DNA of 64,000 bases from positions 91,920-155,919 of the forward strand of contig JAEWOE010000002.1 in NCBI GenBank assembly GCA_023460995.1, read 5' to 3'. Made by a program: the position numbers and the translations under genes. The notes beneath the pieces were generated by a model, which searched no databases, had not been told where the DNA came from, and saw nothing but the letters and a program-made list of their open reading frames with translations. Positions 1-9,549 of the stretch are shown here, one piece after another. This stretch comes from Bacillota bacterium (GTDB taxonomy: Bacteria; Bacillota_I; Bacilli_A; RF39; UBA660). Position 1 is the first letter of the stretch. Every line of letters starts with the position of its first letter.

Positions 1-746
1 ATCTCTTTTTTATTTATTATAATTTCTTTTTTCTTTGAATATTCTTTTTCATTTTCTTCATTACTGTATAAAAAAGACTCATCACTTGGTAAATTTTTAA
101 GTTCTTTTAATTCTTCGTCTTTTTTATAATTAGTGTAATATTTAGTGGCAGTTATAGCTTGAAGAGTACCAGTAATTGCAATCAAAGTGGCAATTATTGT
201 TGGATTTATAAAAGTTACCATGCTGATATAGCTTATTAACATTGTTAGTGATAAGGAGCCAGTTTTGATTTTCCCGACAATTGTTGTTCTTGGTTTATTA
301 TCATTTAATCTTGAATGCATATTAATTGCTGCTATTAATGTTTCAAGTATTAGGGTTACAAGCATCACAGGATTTAAAATGCAAAGTGGTATAAGTAAAC
401 TTCCAGCAAAAAGTTTATCAGTAATAGGATCTAGTTCTCTACCAAATTCACTAGTAGCATTATATTTTCTAGCATACCAACCATCACAAAGATCAGTAAA
501 GGCAAAGCCACCAGTAAATAACATGGTAAGAAATAAATTGCCTGACAAAGCTGAAGGAATTATAAAAAATGGAGCAAAAAGTCTAGAAGCGGTAAAAGCA
601 TTAGGAATCTGTTTATGTCTAGTTTCTTTGTTTTTGAACTCCTTAATGCATTTTTTTCCTTCCATGACAAAAACCTTCCAATTATTTATAAAACTCTCCT
701 TATCGTCTTTACACTTCTTTTTTAATTTAGTTATTTTATCTAACAT
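1..746 (-). CDS. CDP-alcohol phosphatidyltransferase, C-terminus cut by window edge
   Basis: Membrane enzyme that transfers a phosphatidyl group from a CDP-activated lipid to an alcohol, in phospholipid synthesis. Reading the minus strand from an ATG at 746 gives 248 open codons to the edge. About residue 106 onward fits the family motif D-x2-DG-x2-AR-x8-G-x3-D-x3-D exactly (starts DLCDGWYAR, ends ELDPITD), so the metal-binding aspartates are intact. Several hydrophobic segments follow. A charged Lys/Glu-rich tail of about 40 visible residues is unusual for PgsA, which is normally about 190 residues. An AGGGGG ribosome site lies 7 bases before the ATG. The substrate alcohol (glycerol phosphate, serine or other) cannot be told from this motif. 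Confidence 0.9.
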   Translation of the reverse strand, partial: MLDKITKLKKKCKDDKESFINNWKVFVMEGKKCIKEFKNKETRHKQIPNAFTASRLFAPFFIIPSALSGNLFLTMLFTGGFAFTDLCDGWYARKYNATSEFGRELDPITDKLFAGSLLIPLCILNPVMLVTLILETLIAAINMHSRLNDNKPRTTIVGKIKTGSLSLTMLISYISMVTFINPTIIATLIAITGTLQAITATKYYTNYKKDEELKELKNLPSDESFLYSNEENEKEYSKKKEIIINKKE

Positions 747-895
747 AGTAGATCCCCCTTTAAAACGTATTAATTATTTTATCACCTTTTATTATTTTGT
801 CAAACTGCTTTATTGCTTCATATTGCTTTATAATGCAGTATATGACAGTAGTTGACATATTTCACGCATATTGGCTTTAAAAAAGTATTAAAATT

Positions 896-904
896 TGATA
901 TAAT
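896..904 (+). promoter_or_regulatory. Extended -10 promoter of the glucosaminidase gene
   Basis: TGATATAAT is a full extended -10 element, 23 bases before the start codon. No good -35 is seen at the standard distance. Confidence 0.6.
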
Positions 905-927
905 TTATATAGAATGGAGGAACATAA

Positions 928-3900
928 ATGAAGAAACTATTAAAAATAATATTATGTATGTCTATAATTCTTTCTAATTTTAGTCCTCTTTTTGTTAGTA
1001 AAGTTAAAGCAGCAGGAATTTATACTGTCGCGATTGCTTATGCTGATAAAGATGTTGATCAAGCTTCTTATGATACATATGATGCTGCAGTAACTGCTAT
1101 GAATGCAATTAATTCAAATGATCAAGCGGTAGCAATTATAAAAAATAGTAGTGGACGTATAATAAATGCCAAGTATGCTATAGCTGAAATAGATTATCAT
1201 AATTATATAAAAATAACTACTAGGGATGAGGGTGATAAGTATTTATATTCTACTCCTCAAGATGCAGTAAGTGCTTCTCCAAACAATGCTAATTTCTTAG
1301 CAGCAACAGCCTCAACTTGGGGATCTGACTCAGCTTTTCTAGATTATAATAATACATATCAAGCGGTAAAAGTTAAAATAAGTGGTTTAACTGGTTGGAT
1401 TGCACTATGGGATGTAAGTATAATTCCTATATCAAGATATTATGAATTAAATAATCCTACTAATTATCCAAATAATCGTGCAACAATTAAGGCCTTAAAA
1501 GATGGTGTTAGATTAAGAGCCACTCCGTCTTTAAGTGGGGTAGAAATTGGAAAAGTTTCTGTTACTGGAGCAAGTTACAGGTATTATCCATCTGGAACAA
1601 CATTAGCAGAAGGCTATACATGGTACAAAGTACAATATGATGCTGATACAGTTGGTTATTTTGCTGATAATGGAACGTTCTTTTCAGTAATAGATACGTT
1701 CAAAAATGATACATATTATTATGTTTATAATAATGTTTTATATCATCAAATACATATGGGTTATGCATTTCCTGAATCAAATACAACTTTAGGAGATGCA
1801 CCTTATTACTATGATACAAATGGTAAACATTATCTACTTAGTAATTCTAGTGGTGAAAGAACAGCGGCAAATATTCGTTATTATAGTTTTGACAGTAACT
1901 ATTTTTATTCATCTTTTACAAAAATGATTGATGATTATAGATTAGGTGTATATACAAATGCTGTTAATGCAAGTTATCCATATTATCCATATTTTATGTA
2001 TTTGCCAAGTCATGCTAAAACTAATTATGTAGCTGGAACTTTTGATAACTTAATAACAAAGGCTGGATATTCAAGTTTTCCAGTTAATCCAAAAACTTAT
2101 GTTAATCCTAGTACAGGAACTTTTTATTCAGGAAGTGCACCAGCAAATCAATCAATGATGTATGGTATAGGATCAACATTAATAAGTGTTGCTAATACCT
2201 ATGGTGCTAATGCGCTTACGCTTTACTCAGTAGCAAAAGTTGAGTCAGGTTTTGGAACAAGTGCTATATCATTTTATAAGAATAATTTATATGGTATGGG
2301 AGCAAGTGATGATAATCCGTTTGGAAATGCAACAACATATAATACAGTAGGAGACTCTGTTTTAGATTATGCTAGGCAAATAGGGCAAACTTCATATGCT
2401 AATATATTTGATTACAGGTATAGGGGTACTCATTTAGGGAACAAACTAAGTGGTCAAAATATATATTATGCAACTGATCCATATAGTGGTGAGGCTAAAG
2501 GTGGAAGTGCTTACTGGGTTGATAGTGCCAGTGGTAAAATAGATAATAATGCTAATACTTTAGGTGTTACGAGAAGTACTTCAGCGGCTACTAAAATCTA
2601 TTCTGAGCCTAACTCATCAAGTACTGTTATTTATGAAACTAAAAATTACTCTTCAAATAAGGTAATTACTAATATGCCGTTTATTGTAACTGACAAAATT
2701 AATGTAATAGAGAATGGTCAATCAGCAGTATATTATAAAGTTTATACGGATGTTTCATTAACATCTACAAGACTTCTTACATCAGATACAAATGTTATGT
2801 ATAATTTTGAAAATTGTTATGGATATATTAAAGAAGCTGATTTATATGTAGCAAATAATCAACCTGTAATATCAGCTAGTAATAGAACTGTAAAACAATA
2901 TGATACTGTTAATTTATTAACAGGTGTTACAGCTACTGACTTAGAGGATGGCATTTTAACAGGAGATGTTACTGTTTCTAATAATGGTGGTTATGATATT
3001 GAAAAACCTGGAACTTATGTAGTAACTTATACTGTTACAGACAAATCAAAATATAGTGTTTCTAAGGAGGCTACTATTACCGTTGAACCTAGTGGTAGAC
3101 CAACAATAGTTGCACCAGATATTGAAACACCACAATTTAAGCCGTTTGACTCTAAAAAAGGTGTTTCTGTACAAGATATAGATGCCGCAGATCAAAATCT
3201 AATTAATAATGTGACTGTAAGTGGAACAGTCGATGTTACAAAAATAGGGGAATATACTTTAACATATACTGTAATTGATACTTATGGTTCAACTGATACT
3301 AAAACTAGAAAAGTTACGGTAGTTGCTAATGAAAAACCGGTTATTAATGCAATAAATCTAACGACATATAAAGGGCAATCATTTAATCCAATGACAGGAG
3401 TTACAGCTACTGATAAAGAAGATGGTGATGTATCAAATTCTATTTCTTACACAGGTTCAGTTGATATGTCAACAATAGGTACATATGAGCTTACTTATAC
3501 TGCTAAAGATTTAGATAATCAAGAATCTACAAAAACTATTACCATAACAGTAGAAGAAAAAAAATATACATCAGCTACAGGTATGTTTTATTTAAGTAAT
3601 TTAACTTACAACGAGAACACAACAAAAATTGATTTTACTGGTTATTTAGTAATAAAAGGTATGAATAATACAGTAAGTACTGATATTTCATATGACATAA
3701 TATTTGAAAATCAAAACAACGGTAATACAACTATAAAATCTTTATCAAGATTAACTAGTAATGTTCCATTTGCCGTACCAAACTCTGGTGGTTTTGATTA
3801 TTCAGGATCTTGGTTTAAAGAATCACTTAATTTAACAGATTTACCAAGTGGTGATTACACCGTTTATGTAAGAGCAAGAAGTGGTGATTATGAAGCTAAA

Positions 3901-4518
3901 GTACTATTAAAGAATGAGTATTTTAACACTAAAGTAGCACGCAAATTCACTATTGGTACATCAGGATATCAATTTAGAATTAATTATTATAATAGATCTT
4001 TACCACTTGAATTATTTGTTAGAAAAAATGGACTAATATCAAGTGTCAATAATCCAACAATCGATAATATGTATAACCAAGTTTATTCAATAAGTTTAAG
4101 TGGTACAAAGCTTATATTAAAAGCATCTTCTCATAATGTTCAAGGTAATTATGCATCTAGTCAAAATATTGAAAGAGATATTTTATTTGAGAACGTTGAT
4201 ACATTAGAAATTGCTAAAACAGTTAATGTTGGTGCAATAACAAATGGACCATATAAAGTTAACTTAAAAGTTAGTGATGGTTATGATAAAACAAAGGTAT
4301 GGTATTACACTGGTGATAATGGAATTGATTTAGCTGATCTTCCAAAAGGTAAATACTCTATTATTGTTAGAACTAAAGCTGGTTCTATTGATGATTATGG
4401 TGAACTATATGACGTATTATATATGAACATCGATCAGTCACAAAAAATTGGTGATAAAACAATATCTATAAAACGAAATAAAGATATACGATATCGTATT
4501 GAAATAACTGTAGAATAA
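928..4518 (+). CDS. Secreted beta-N-acetylglucosaminidase with SH3-like and Ig-like repeats
   Basis: Probable peptidoglycan hydrolase acting outside the cell. Visible layout of 1196 residues: signal peptide 1-28 (cleavage near VKA-AG), an SH3-like segment near 184-256, a glucosaminidase (LytG-like) domain near 408-535 containing VAKVESGFGT with the likely catalytic Glu and a YWVDS end, a second SH3-like part near 550-640, and three Ig-like DUF5011-type repeats near 645-877, each with a GVTATD- or SVQDID-type start and a TYTV or TYTA strand. Two related C-terminal repeats follow (878-1196), each with a DLPxGxYxxxVR motif. No LPXTG or transmembrane anchor is seen, so wall attachment is probably through the repeats. 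GGAGG lies 7 bases before the ATG. Confidence 0.85.
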   Translation: MKKLLKIILCMSIILSNFSPLFVSKVKAAGIYTVAIAYADKDVDQASYDTYDAAVTAMNAINSNDQAVAIIKNSSGRIINAKYAIAEIDYHNYIKITTRDEGDKYLYSTPQDAVSASPNNANFLAATASTWGSDSAFLDYNNTYQAVKVKISGLTGWIALWDVSIIPISRYYELNNPTNYPNNRATIKALKDGVRLRATPSLSGVEIGKVSVTGASYRYYPSGTTLAEGYTWYKVQYDADTVGYFADNGTFFSVIDTFKNDTYYYVYNNVLYHQIHMGYAFPESNTTLGDAPYYYDTNGKHYLLSNSSGERTAANIRYYSFDSNYFYSSFTKMIDDYRLGVYTNAVNASYPYYPYFMYLPSHAKTNYVAGTFDNLITKAGYSSFPVNPKTYVNPSTGTFYSGSAPANQSMMYGIGSTLISVANTYGANALTLYSVAKVESGFGTSAISFYKNNLYGMGASDDNPFGNATTYNTVGDSVLDYARQIGQTSYANIFDYRYRGTHLGNKLSGQNIYYATDPYSGEAKGGSAYWVDSASGKIDNNANTLGVTRSTSAATKIYSEPNSSSTVIYETKNYSSNKVITNMPFIVTDKINVIENGQSAVYYKVYTDVSLTSTRLLTSDTNVMYNFENCYGYIKEADLYVANNQPVISASNRTVKQYDTVNLLTGVTATDLEDGILTGDVTVSNNGGYDIEKPGTYVVTYTVTDKSKYSVSKEATITVEPSGRPTIVAPDIETPQFKPFDSKKGVSVQDIDAADQNLINNVTVSGTVDVTKIGEYTLTYTVIDTYGSTDTKTRKVTVVANEKPVINAINLTTYKGQSFNPMTGVTATDKEDGDVSNSISYTGSVDMSTIGTYELTYTAKDLDNQESTKTITITVEEKKYTSATGMFYLSNLTYNENTTKIDFTGYLVIKGMNNTVSTDISYDIIFENQNNGNTTIKSLSRLTSNVPFAVPNSGGFDYSGSWFKESLNLTDLPSGDYTVYVRARSGDYEAKVLLKNEYFNTKVARKFTIGTSGYQFRINYYNRSLPLELFVRKNGLISSVNNPTIDNMYNQVYSISLSGTKLILKASSHNVQGNYASSQNIERDILFENVDTLEIAKTVNVGAITNGPYKVNLKVSDGYDKTKVWYYTGDNGIDLADLPKGKYSIIVRTKAGSIDDYGELYDVLYMNIDQSQKIGDKTISIKRNKDIRYRIEITVE

Positions 4519-4548
4519 AAGAGAATATACACATGTATACTCTCTTTT
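4517..4548 (+). terminator. Rho-independent terminator after the glucosaminidase gene
   Basis: AAAAGAGA-ATATAC pairs with GTATAC-TCTCTTTT around an ACAT loop, beginning at the stop codon. Confidence 0.75.
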
Positions 4549-4574
4549 ACTTACTTGGATAAAACTTATTGTTG

Positions 4575-4583
4575 TGGTATAAT
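4575..4583 (+). promoter_or_regulatory. Extended -10 promoter of lspA
   Basis: TGGTATAAT, 16 bases before the GTG start. The predicted transcript starts almost at the ribosome site. Confidence 0.65.
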
Positions 4584-4599
4584 GGATGAGGTGATGCAT

Positions 4600-5085
4600 G
4601 TGAAAGAATTACTTAAAAATAAAACAATATATATAATTGCTTTAATATGTATTATCTTAGATCAAATAGTAAAAGTATTATTAATAAATAGTGTACCTTT
4701 ATTTGAAAGAATTCCTATTATAAATAATTTCTTTTTCCTTACAAATGTAAGAAATGAGGGAGCAGCATGGAGTATATTAAGTGGTAATACTTATATACTA
4801 ATTTTAACAGGATTTTTAGTTATATATTTATTATATAGATTTTTTATTAAAGGAAGCAGTTTAAAGAATATTGATAAAATTATTTATGGTGTTTTATATG
4901 GAGGAATTATTGGTAATTTAATTGATCGCATTTTTAGGGGATATGTAATTGATTATCTAGATTTTATAATTTTTAAGTATGATTTTCCAGTTTTTAATTT
5001 AGCAGATATTATGATTGTTGTAGCAATGTTCTTATTTGCTATTACAATATTAAGAGGTGAAGAAAATGCAAATAGTAATAAATGA
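4600..5085 (+). CDS. lspA: Lipoprotein signal peptidase II
   Basis: Membrane aspartyl protease that removes the signal peptide of prolipoproteins; two lipoproteins are encoded in this window. The 161 residues carry the family motifs in order: DQIVK near the first membrane helix, NEGAAW, GNLIDR with one catalytic Asp, and FNLAD with the second. Four membrane segments are visible. The in-frame ATG at 4555 lies upstream of the -10 element, and the ATG at 4594 touches the ribosome site. GTG 4600, 6 bases after GAGGTG, is therefore the best start. It overlaps rluD by 20 bases, so the two are translationally coupled. Confidence 0.93.
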   Translation: MKELLKNKTIYIIALICIILDQIVKVLLINSVPLFERIPIINNFFFLTNVRNEGAAWSILSGNTYILILTGFLVIYLLYRFFIKGSSLKNIDKIIYGVLYGGIIGNLIDRIFRGYVIDYLDFIIFKYDFPVFNLADIMIVVAMFLFAITILRGEENANSNK

Positions 5086-5962
5086 GGAATTAGCTTCAAA
5101 GCGTTTAGATGTAATCATTACTGAGAGTACAGATTATTCTAGAAGTAAAGTAGCAAAATTAATAAAAGATGGCAATATTTTGTTAAATAATAGGCAAACT
5201 AAAGCAAGTTATGTTACAAAATTAAATGATGTTATAGAGATTAACTATGTAGAAGAAGATATGACTGCAAATCCTGAAAAAATGGATTTAGATATTGTTT
5301 ATGAAGATAATGATGTTATGGTTATTAATAAAGAAAATGGCGTAGTTGTTCATCCAGCACCTGGTAATTATACAGGTACACTAGTTAATGGACTTTTATA
5401 TCATTCTAATAATTTAAGTAGTGTTAATGGTGAGTTTAGACCAGGTATTGTTCATAGAATTGATGCCGATACAACTGGTTTACTTATGGTAGCAAAAAAT
5501 GATAAAGCTCATGAAAAGTTAGCTAAGCAATTAGAGGAAAAAACAACACATAGAGTATATTATGCTTTAGTATGGGGTGTAATAGAAAATGAAACGGGAA
5601 CAGTTGATGCTCCAATAGGTAGAGATACTAAGGACCGTAAAAAAATGGCTGTTACTCCAGATAATAGTAAAGATGCTATAACACACTTTACAGTTATAGA
5701 AAGATATAAGAATGCTACTTTGATAAAGTTAAAATTAGAAACTGGTCGTACCCATCAAATAAGAGTTCATATGAAGTATATTGATCATCCAGTAGTAAAT
5801 GATCAAGTTTATGGTGGCAGAAAAGTATTTGATGAAACAGGTCAGTGCTTGCATGCCAAAGAATTAGGTTTTATTCATCCAACAACAGGTAAATATATGG
5901 AATTTACCAGTGAACTTCCAGAATGTTTTATAAATATTCAAGAACAATTAAAAAGTGAATAG
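5066..5962 (+). CDS. rluD: RluD-family 23S rRNA pseudouridine synthase
   Basis: Cytoplasmic enzyme isomerising uridines in large-subunit rRNA. The 298 residues begin with an S4 RNA-binding domain (about 10-70, RLDVIITE... SRSKVAKLI) followed by the catalytic domain. The signature HRIDADTTGLL holds the catalytic Asp, and RTHQIRVHMK is the second conserved block. Start ATG 5066 is 6 bases after AGAGGTG; an in-frame GTG at 5057 overlaps that ribosome site and is rejected. It directly follows lspA, as in Bacillus (ylyB). The exact target uridines cannot be read from sequence. Confidence 0.92.
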   Translation: MQIVINEELASKRLDVIITESTDYSRSKVAKLIKDGNILLNNRQTKASYVTKLNDVIEINYVEEDMTANPEKMDLDIVYEDNDVMVINKENGVVVHPAPGNYTGTLVNGLLYHSNNLSSVNGEFRPGIVHRIDADTTGLLMVAKNDKAHEKLAKQLEEKTTHRVYYALVWGVIENETGTVDAPIGRDTKDRKKMAVTPDNSKDAITHFTVIERYKNATLIKLKLETGRTHQIRVHMKYIDHPVVNDQVYGGRKVFDETGQCLHAKELGFIHPTTGKYMEFTSELPECFINIQEQLKSE

Positions 5963-5971
5963 GAGGAAAAT

Positions 5972-7111
5972 ATGGAAAATATAGTCGTAAATGAGAATGA
6001 TGAATTAATAATTAAATTACTTCATTACTTCATTACAGAAGAAAATTATAGCCCAATTGTCCTAAAAGGAGCTCAAAATGAGATATGGCTAGAAAAATTA
6101 GATGGTGACTATAAGATTGTAAGATTAGTATCTAACTATATACATAATAATGAACAATTAAATGTCGATAGTTATAGAACAGAACAAATTATAAAAAGAA
6201 TTAAGAAGAAAACCATGTCTTTTAGTATGAATGCTTTAAATATATATGTTAATTTAGGAGATAATGTTGATATAAGTAAATTTGATACACCAAGTATTGA
6301 TTATGTTAATATAAAATCAGTTGAGGAATTAAATAATTTTTCATTTGTAATAGAAGAATTTCCTTCTATTACAAGAAAAGCTGTCTATAAAGAAAAAGGT
6401 ATAGAGTTATTTATGAAATTGACTAGTGATATTGGAAAAAAGAATGAAGATGATGCAAAAATGGCTGAAGATGTATTTACAAAAAAAGATCCTATTATAA
6501 CTAAATTATTATTACTAATAAATACTGTTGTATTTATACTTAGTTTTGCTATGGGACAAGATGAAATTATAAGAATATTTTCGAACTTTGGACCAGCTGT
6601 TAAATCAGGTGAGTTATATAGATTAATAACTGGAGCATTTGTTCATGTTGATGCAATTCATTTCTTATTTAATATGTATGCTTTATATATAATAGGCCCA
6701 CAATTAGAAAATTTCTTTGGTAAATGGAAGTACTTAATAATTTATATAGGTAGTGCCATAGTCGGAAGCTTTCTTTCAATTATGTTTAACCCATCAGTAG
6801 TAAGTATTGGTGCAAGTGGAGCAATATTTGGTTTACTTGGTGCACTTGTATACTTTGGTTATCACTATCGTGTATACTTAGATAGCGTTATTAAATCTCA
6901 AATAATACCACTTATTCTTTTAAATCTATTAATAGGATTTATGAGTACTGGCATTGACAATGCAGCACATATAGGTGGTTTAATTGGTGGGGTTTTGGTT
7001 TCTATGGCAGTAGGAGTAAGATATAAATCTACAAAAGCCGAAATAACTAACGGTATAATAATGACATTAATCTTTTTTGGATTTTTGGTATATATGACTT
7101 TTTTTAGATAA
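5972..7111 (+). CDS. gluP: Rhomboid-family intramembrane serine protease (GluP-like)
   Basis: Six to seven membrane segments form a rhomboid domain in residues about 175-379. The catalytic dyad is visible: Ser in GASGAIFGL (about 282) and His in AAHIGGLIGG (about 333), with the supporting HFLFNMYAL motif before them. The first 170 residues form a soluble domain of the type found before the rhomboid core of Bacillus YqgP/GluP. The C-terminal TPR part of that protein is absent, so the symbol is by resemblance. AGGAGG overlaps the rluD stop, placing the gene in the lspA-rluD operon. The substrate is unknown. Confidence 0.88.
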   Translation: MENIVVNENDELIIKLLHYFITEENYSPIVLKGAQNEIWLEKLDGDYKIVRLVSNYIHNNEQLNVDSYRTEQIIKRIKKKTMSFSMNALNIYVNLGDNVDISKFDTPSIDYVNIKSVEELNNFSFVIEEFPSITRKAVYKEKGIELFMKLTSDIGKKNEDDAKMAEDVFTKKDPIITKLLLLINTVVFILSFAMGQDEIIRIFSNFGPAVKSGELYRLITGAFVHVDAIHFLFNMYALYIIGPQLENFFGKWKYLIIYIGSAIVGSFLSIMFNPSVVSIGASGAIFGLLGALVYFGYHYRVYLDSVIKSQIIPLILLNLLIGFMSTGIDNAAHIGGLIGGVLVSMAVGVRYKSTKAEITNGIIMTLIFFGFLVYMTFFR

Positions 7112-7132
7112 AACATTATGTTTTATCTTTTT
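7106..7132 (+). terminator. Terminator of the lspA-rluD-rhomboid operon
   Basis: AGATAAAAC pairs with GTTTTATCT around ATTAT, followed by T residues. Confidence 0.8.
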
Positions 7133-7135
7133 AAT

Positions 7136-7163
7136 TTGACAAAATTACTATATAAGATATAAT
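7136..7163 (+). promoter_or_regulatory. Consensus promoter of the 7184 gene
   Basis: TTGACA (7136-7141), 16-base spacer, TATAAT (7158-7163). Confidence 0.85.
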
Positions 7164-7183
7164 AACTTTACGAGGTGATGATT

Positions 7184-7888
7184 ATGGGTAGATATACACT
7201 TAGCCTTCAAACCTATGATAATCAAATTATAAATTTGAGATTTAATCAACAAGGAAAGTTTGAATCAAAAGTATCTTTAAGAACAATTGATAGTTTAACA
7301 ACGCAGTTTAAGGATAAAGAGAGTTTTATTGCGAGATTAAAACAAGATTATATTATTGAAGATATAAAGATTACTTATTTAGCAAATAAAATAGTAAAGA
7401 ATACTTATGTAGCTTTTGAAGATAAAAAAGATTTAACAAAGATTGCCATGATTGATAAGTCTAATATAGATGTAAACAACAGTGTTTTTAATGGTCATAT
7501 GTATGATTTTTTAGATATGTTAGAAGATGAAAAATTCTTTGTTTTTGCCATTAATTCTGATTTACTTACATATAAACAAAAAGAATATATAGAGGTAAGA
7601 ATTGTTGACGGAAATTATGATAAGTTTTATGAAGATAAAATTAAAAGTTATAGTAGTTCTTATTTACAATTTAGAAATATAATATTTTTAATGGAACTAT
7701 ATAAAATAAAAAAGCAATTACTAAAAGTAGAAATACCTGCAGTAGAGGATATAGAATATTATGATCCTGACGAAGATAATCTATATTCAGAAGAGGAAAA
7801 AAGACAGTATCAAGAATATATGGATAATTTGCCTGATGAACTTCCTGACTATTATGATGATGATTTTGAAAAAGTAAAAAGAGTTTAA
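7184..7888 (+). CDS. Hypothetical cytoplasmic protein
   Basis: Family not recognised. The 234 residues have no signal peptide or membrane segment. The protein is mixed charged, and its last 50 residues are strongly acidic and tyrosine-rich (EYYDPDED, YYDDDFEKV). It is a single-gene unit with its own consensus promoter and terminator. Start ATG 7184 lies 5 bases after GAGGTGA; the upstream GTG and ATG in frame fall within the ribosome site. The strong promoter and intact frame argue it is real. Confidence 0.75.
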   Translation: MGRYTLSLQTYDNQIINLRFNQQGKFESKVSLRTIDSLTTQFKDKESFIARLKQDYIIEDIKITYLANKIVKNTYVAFEDKKDLTKIAMIDKSNIDVNNSVFNGHMYDFLDMLEDEKFFVFAINSDLLTYKQKEYIEVRIVDGNYDKFYEDKIKSYSSSYLQFRNIIFLMELYKIKKQLLKVEIPAVEDIEYYDPDEDNLYSEEEKRQYQEYMDNLPDELPDYYDDDFEKVKRV

Positions 7889-7902
7889 AAACTCTTTTTT
7901 TT
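7876..7902 (+). terminator. Terminator overlapping the stop of the 7184 gene
   Basis: AAAAAGAGTTT pairs with AAACTCTTTTT, then a T run. Confidence 0.8.
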
Positions 7903-7923
7903 GTTTTCAAGAACAAATGTTTG

Positions 7924-7932
7924 TGATATAAT
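7924..7932 (+). promoter_or_regulatory. Extended -10 promoter of xer
   Basis: TGATATAAT, 15 bases before the ATG. The leader can be only a few bases long. Confidence 0.65.
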
Positions 7933-7947
7933 TTATATGGTGATAGT

Positions 7948-8847
7948 ATGGAAGGGTATATAAATGATTTTATTGAGTTTCTTGAAATAGAAAAACATTA
8001 TTCTAACGAGACCACAGAAAATTATAAATTAGATTTATATTTATTTTTAGAATACTGTAAAGAAAATGAAATAAGTAATTTTAATAACATAACTTATGAT
8101 GATTTAAGAAAATACTTAGTTTATTTATCAAATATAAAAAAATATTCAAATAAATCTATATCAAGACATATAAGTTCTCTTCATAGTTTATACAATTACT
8201 TAATTGATGAGAGAGTAATTAATAGTAATACTATGAATTTAATAAATAGTCCGAAAAAAGAAATGAGACTTCCTACATATCTTACTACAAATGAACTTGA
8301 GGATATCATTAATACCCCTGATAGAACTAAGAAAGTCGGTAAAAGAGATGTATTAATACTTGAAATGTTTTATGCAACAGGTATTAGACTTCATGAACTT
8401 GTTAATATTAAAATAAGTGATATTGACTTTAAAAACAAAAAAATAAAGATATTAGGTAAAGGGTCAAAAGAAAGATATGTTTTATATGGAGATAAGTGTA
8501 GGGATTATTTAGAAGATTATTTAAATAATTCACGAAATTATTATTTAAAGGAAGCAAGTGATTATTTATTCTTAAATCAACATGGAAAAGTACTTACTAC
8601 ATCTGGAATAGAATTTTTAGTTAAGAAGGTACTAAAAGAAAGTGGCACTAATCTTAAACTTACTCCCCATGTACTAAGGCATACCTTTGCCACGCATATG
8701 CTTAATGAAGGAGCAGACTTAATGACTGTAAAAGAATTATTGGGGCACTCTAATCTATCAACAACAGGAATTTACACTCATGTATCTAACGAACATTTAA
8801 GAAAAACATATTTAAGCGCTCATCCAAGAGCAAGGAAGGAAAAATAA
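7948..8847 (+). CDS. xer: Xer-type tyrosine recombinase (XerC/XerD family)
   Basis: Site-specific recombinase expected to resolve chromosome dimers at dif. The 299 residues have a SAM-like N-terminal core-binding domain (1-85) and a catalytic domain with the full set of residues: Arg in TGIRLHEL, Lys in LGKGSKER, HVLRH with His and Arg, LGHSN, and the nucleophile Tyr in TGIYTHV. The C-terminus ends with the AHPRA motif typical of XerC and XerD rather than phage integrases. No prophage or attachment site is nearby. GGTGAT precedes the ATG. XerC and XerD cannot be told apart here. Confidence 0.9.
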   Translation: MEGYINDFIEFLEIEKHYSNETTENYKLDLYLFLEYCKENEISNFNNITYDDLRKYLVYLSNIKKYSNKSISRHISSLHSLYNYLIDERVINSNTMNLINSPKKEMRLPTYLTTNELEDIINTPDRTKKVGKRDVLILEMFYATGIRLHELVNIKISDIDFKNKKIKILGKGSKERYVLYGDKCRDYLEDYLNNSRNYYLKEASDYLFLNQHGKVLTTSGIEFLVKKVLKESGTNLKLTPHVLRHTFATHMLNEGADLMTVKELLGHSNLSTTGIYTHVSNEHLRKTYLSAHPRARKEK

Positions 8848-8848
8848 T

Positions 8849-9472
8849 ATGGCAAAATTATATTTTAGATATGGCGCAATGAATTGCGGAAAGACTACTG
8901 CCCTTATACAGGTGGCTTATAATTATGAAGAAAGAGATCAAAGCATTGTCTTGATAAAACCTTCAGTAGATTTAAAGGGATCTGATCATGTAATTACAAG
9001 AACAGGTTTAAATAGAAAAGTTGATAATTTAATAAAACCAGATGAATCTATTATAGAAACATTAAAAGGAATATTTAATAAAGTCAATTGTATTTTAGTA
9101 GATGAAGCACAGTTTCTAACTGAAAAACAAATAGAAGAGTTATTTGTTATAACTAAGATATATGAAGTTCCAGTTATTTGTTATGGACTTAGAACTGATT
9201 TTAAAACTAATTCGTTTCCAGGAAGTAATAGACTTTTAGAACTTGCGGATGAACTTACTGAGCTTGCGACTATTTGTAGATGTGGTAGTAAGGCTAGATT
9301 TAATGCTAGAAAAGTAAATGGAGAGTTTGTTTCAGAAGGGGCACAAGTTGCTATAGATGAGATGGATAATGTTACCTATGAATCTGTTTGTGGTAAGTGT
9401 TATTTAGAGAAAGTCATGAACTATGAAAAAGGCAAAGTATTAACCTTTAAAAAAAATGATAAAAAAGTGTAA
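8849..9472 (+). CDS. tdk: Thymidine kinase
   Basis: Phosphorylates thymidine to dTMP in pyrimidine salvage. The 207 residues hold a P-loop (GAMNCGKTT), the Walker B-like LVDEAQFL with the catalytic Glu, and the four-cysteine zinc lasso (CRCGS and CGKCY). The length fits type II TdK. It begins 2 bases after the xer stop, with AAGGAAGG as ribosome site, so the two genes share a transcript. Confidence 0.95.
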   Translation: MAKLYFRYGAMNCGKTTALIQVAYNYEERDQSIVLIKPSVDLKGSDHVITRTGLNRKVDNLIKPDESIIETLKGIFNKVNCILVDEAQFLTEKQIEELFVITKIYEVPVICYGLRTDFKTNSFPGSNRLLELADELTELATICRCGSKARFNARKVNGEFVSEGAQVAIDEMDNVTYESVCGKCYLEKVMNYEKGKVLTFKKNDKKV

Positions 9473-9508
9473 AAAAGTGACAACATCATTTTTTTTTTAT
9501 TGCATCTT

Positions 9509-9517
9509 TGGTATAAT
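9509..9517 (+). promoter_or_regulatory. Extended -10 promoter of ppdK
   Basis: TGGTATAAT, 32 bases before the TTG start, after a long T run. Confidence 0.65.
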
Positions 9518-9549
9518 GAAAGCGTACAACAATAGAGGGAGAGATAAAA

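Noticed and set aside
265..855. Plus-strand open frame of 196 codons
   Set aside because: It is the antisense shadow of the CDP-alcohol phosphatidyltransferase, whose catalytic motif is exact on the minus strand.
7948..8847. Phage integrase or integrative element
   Set aside because: The AHPRA C-terminus is typical of XerC/XerD, and no phage genes, repeats or tRNA attachment site lie nearby.
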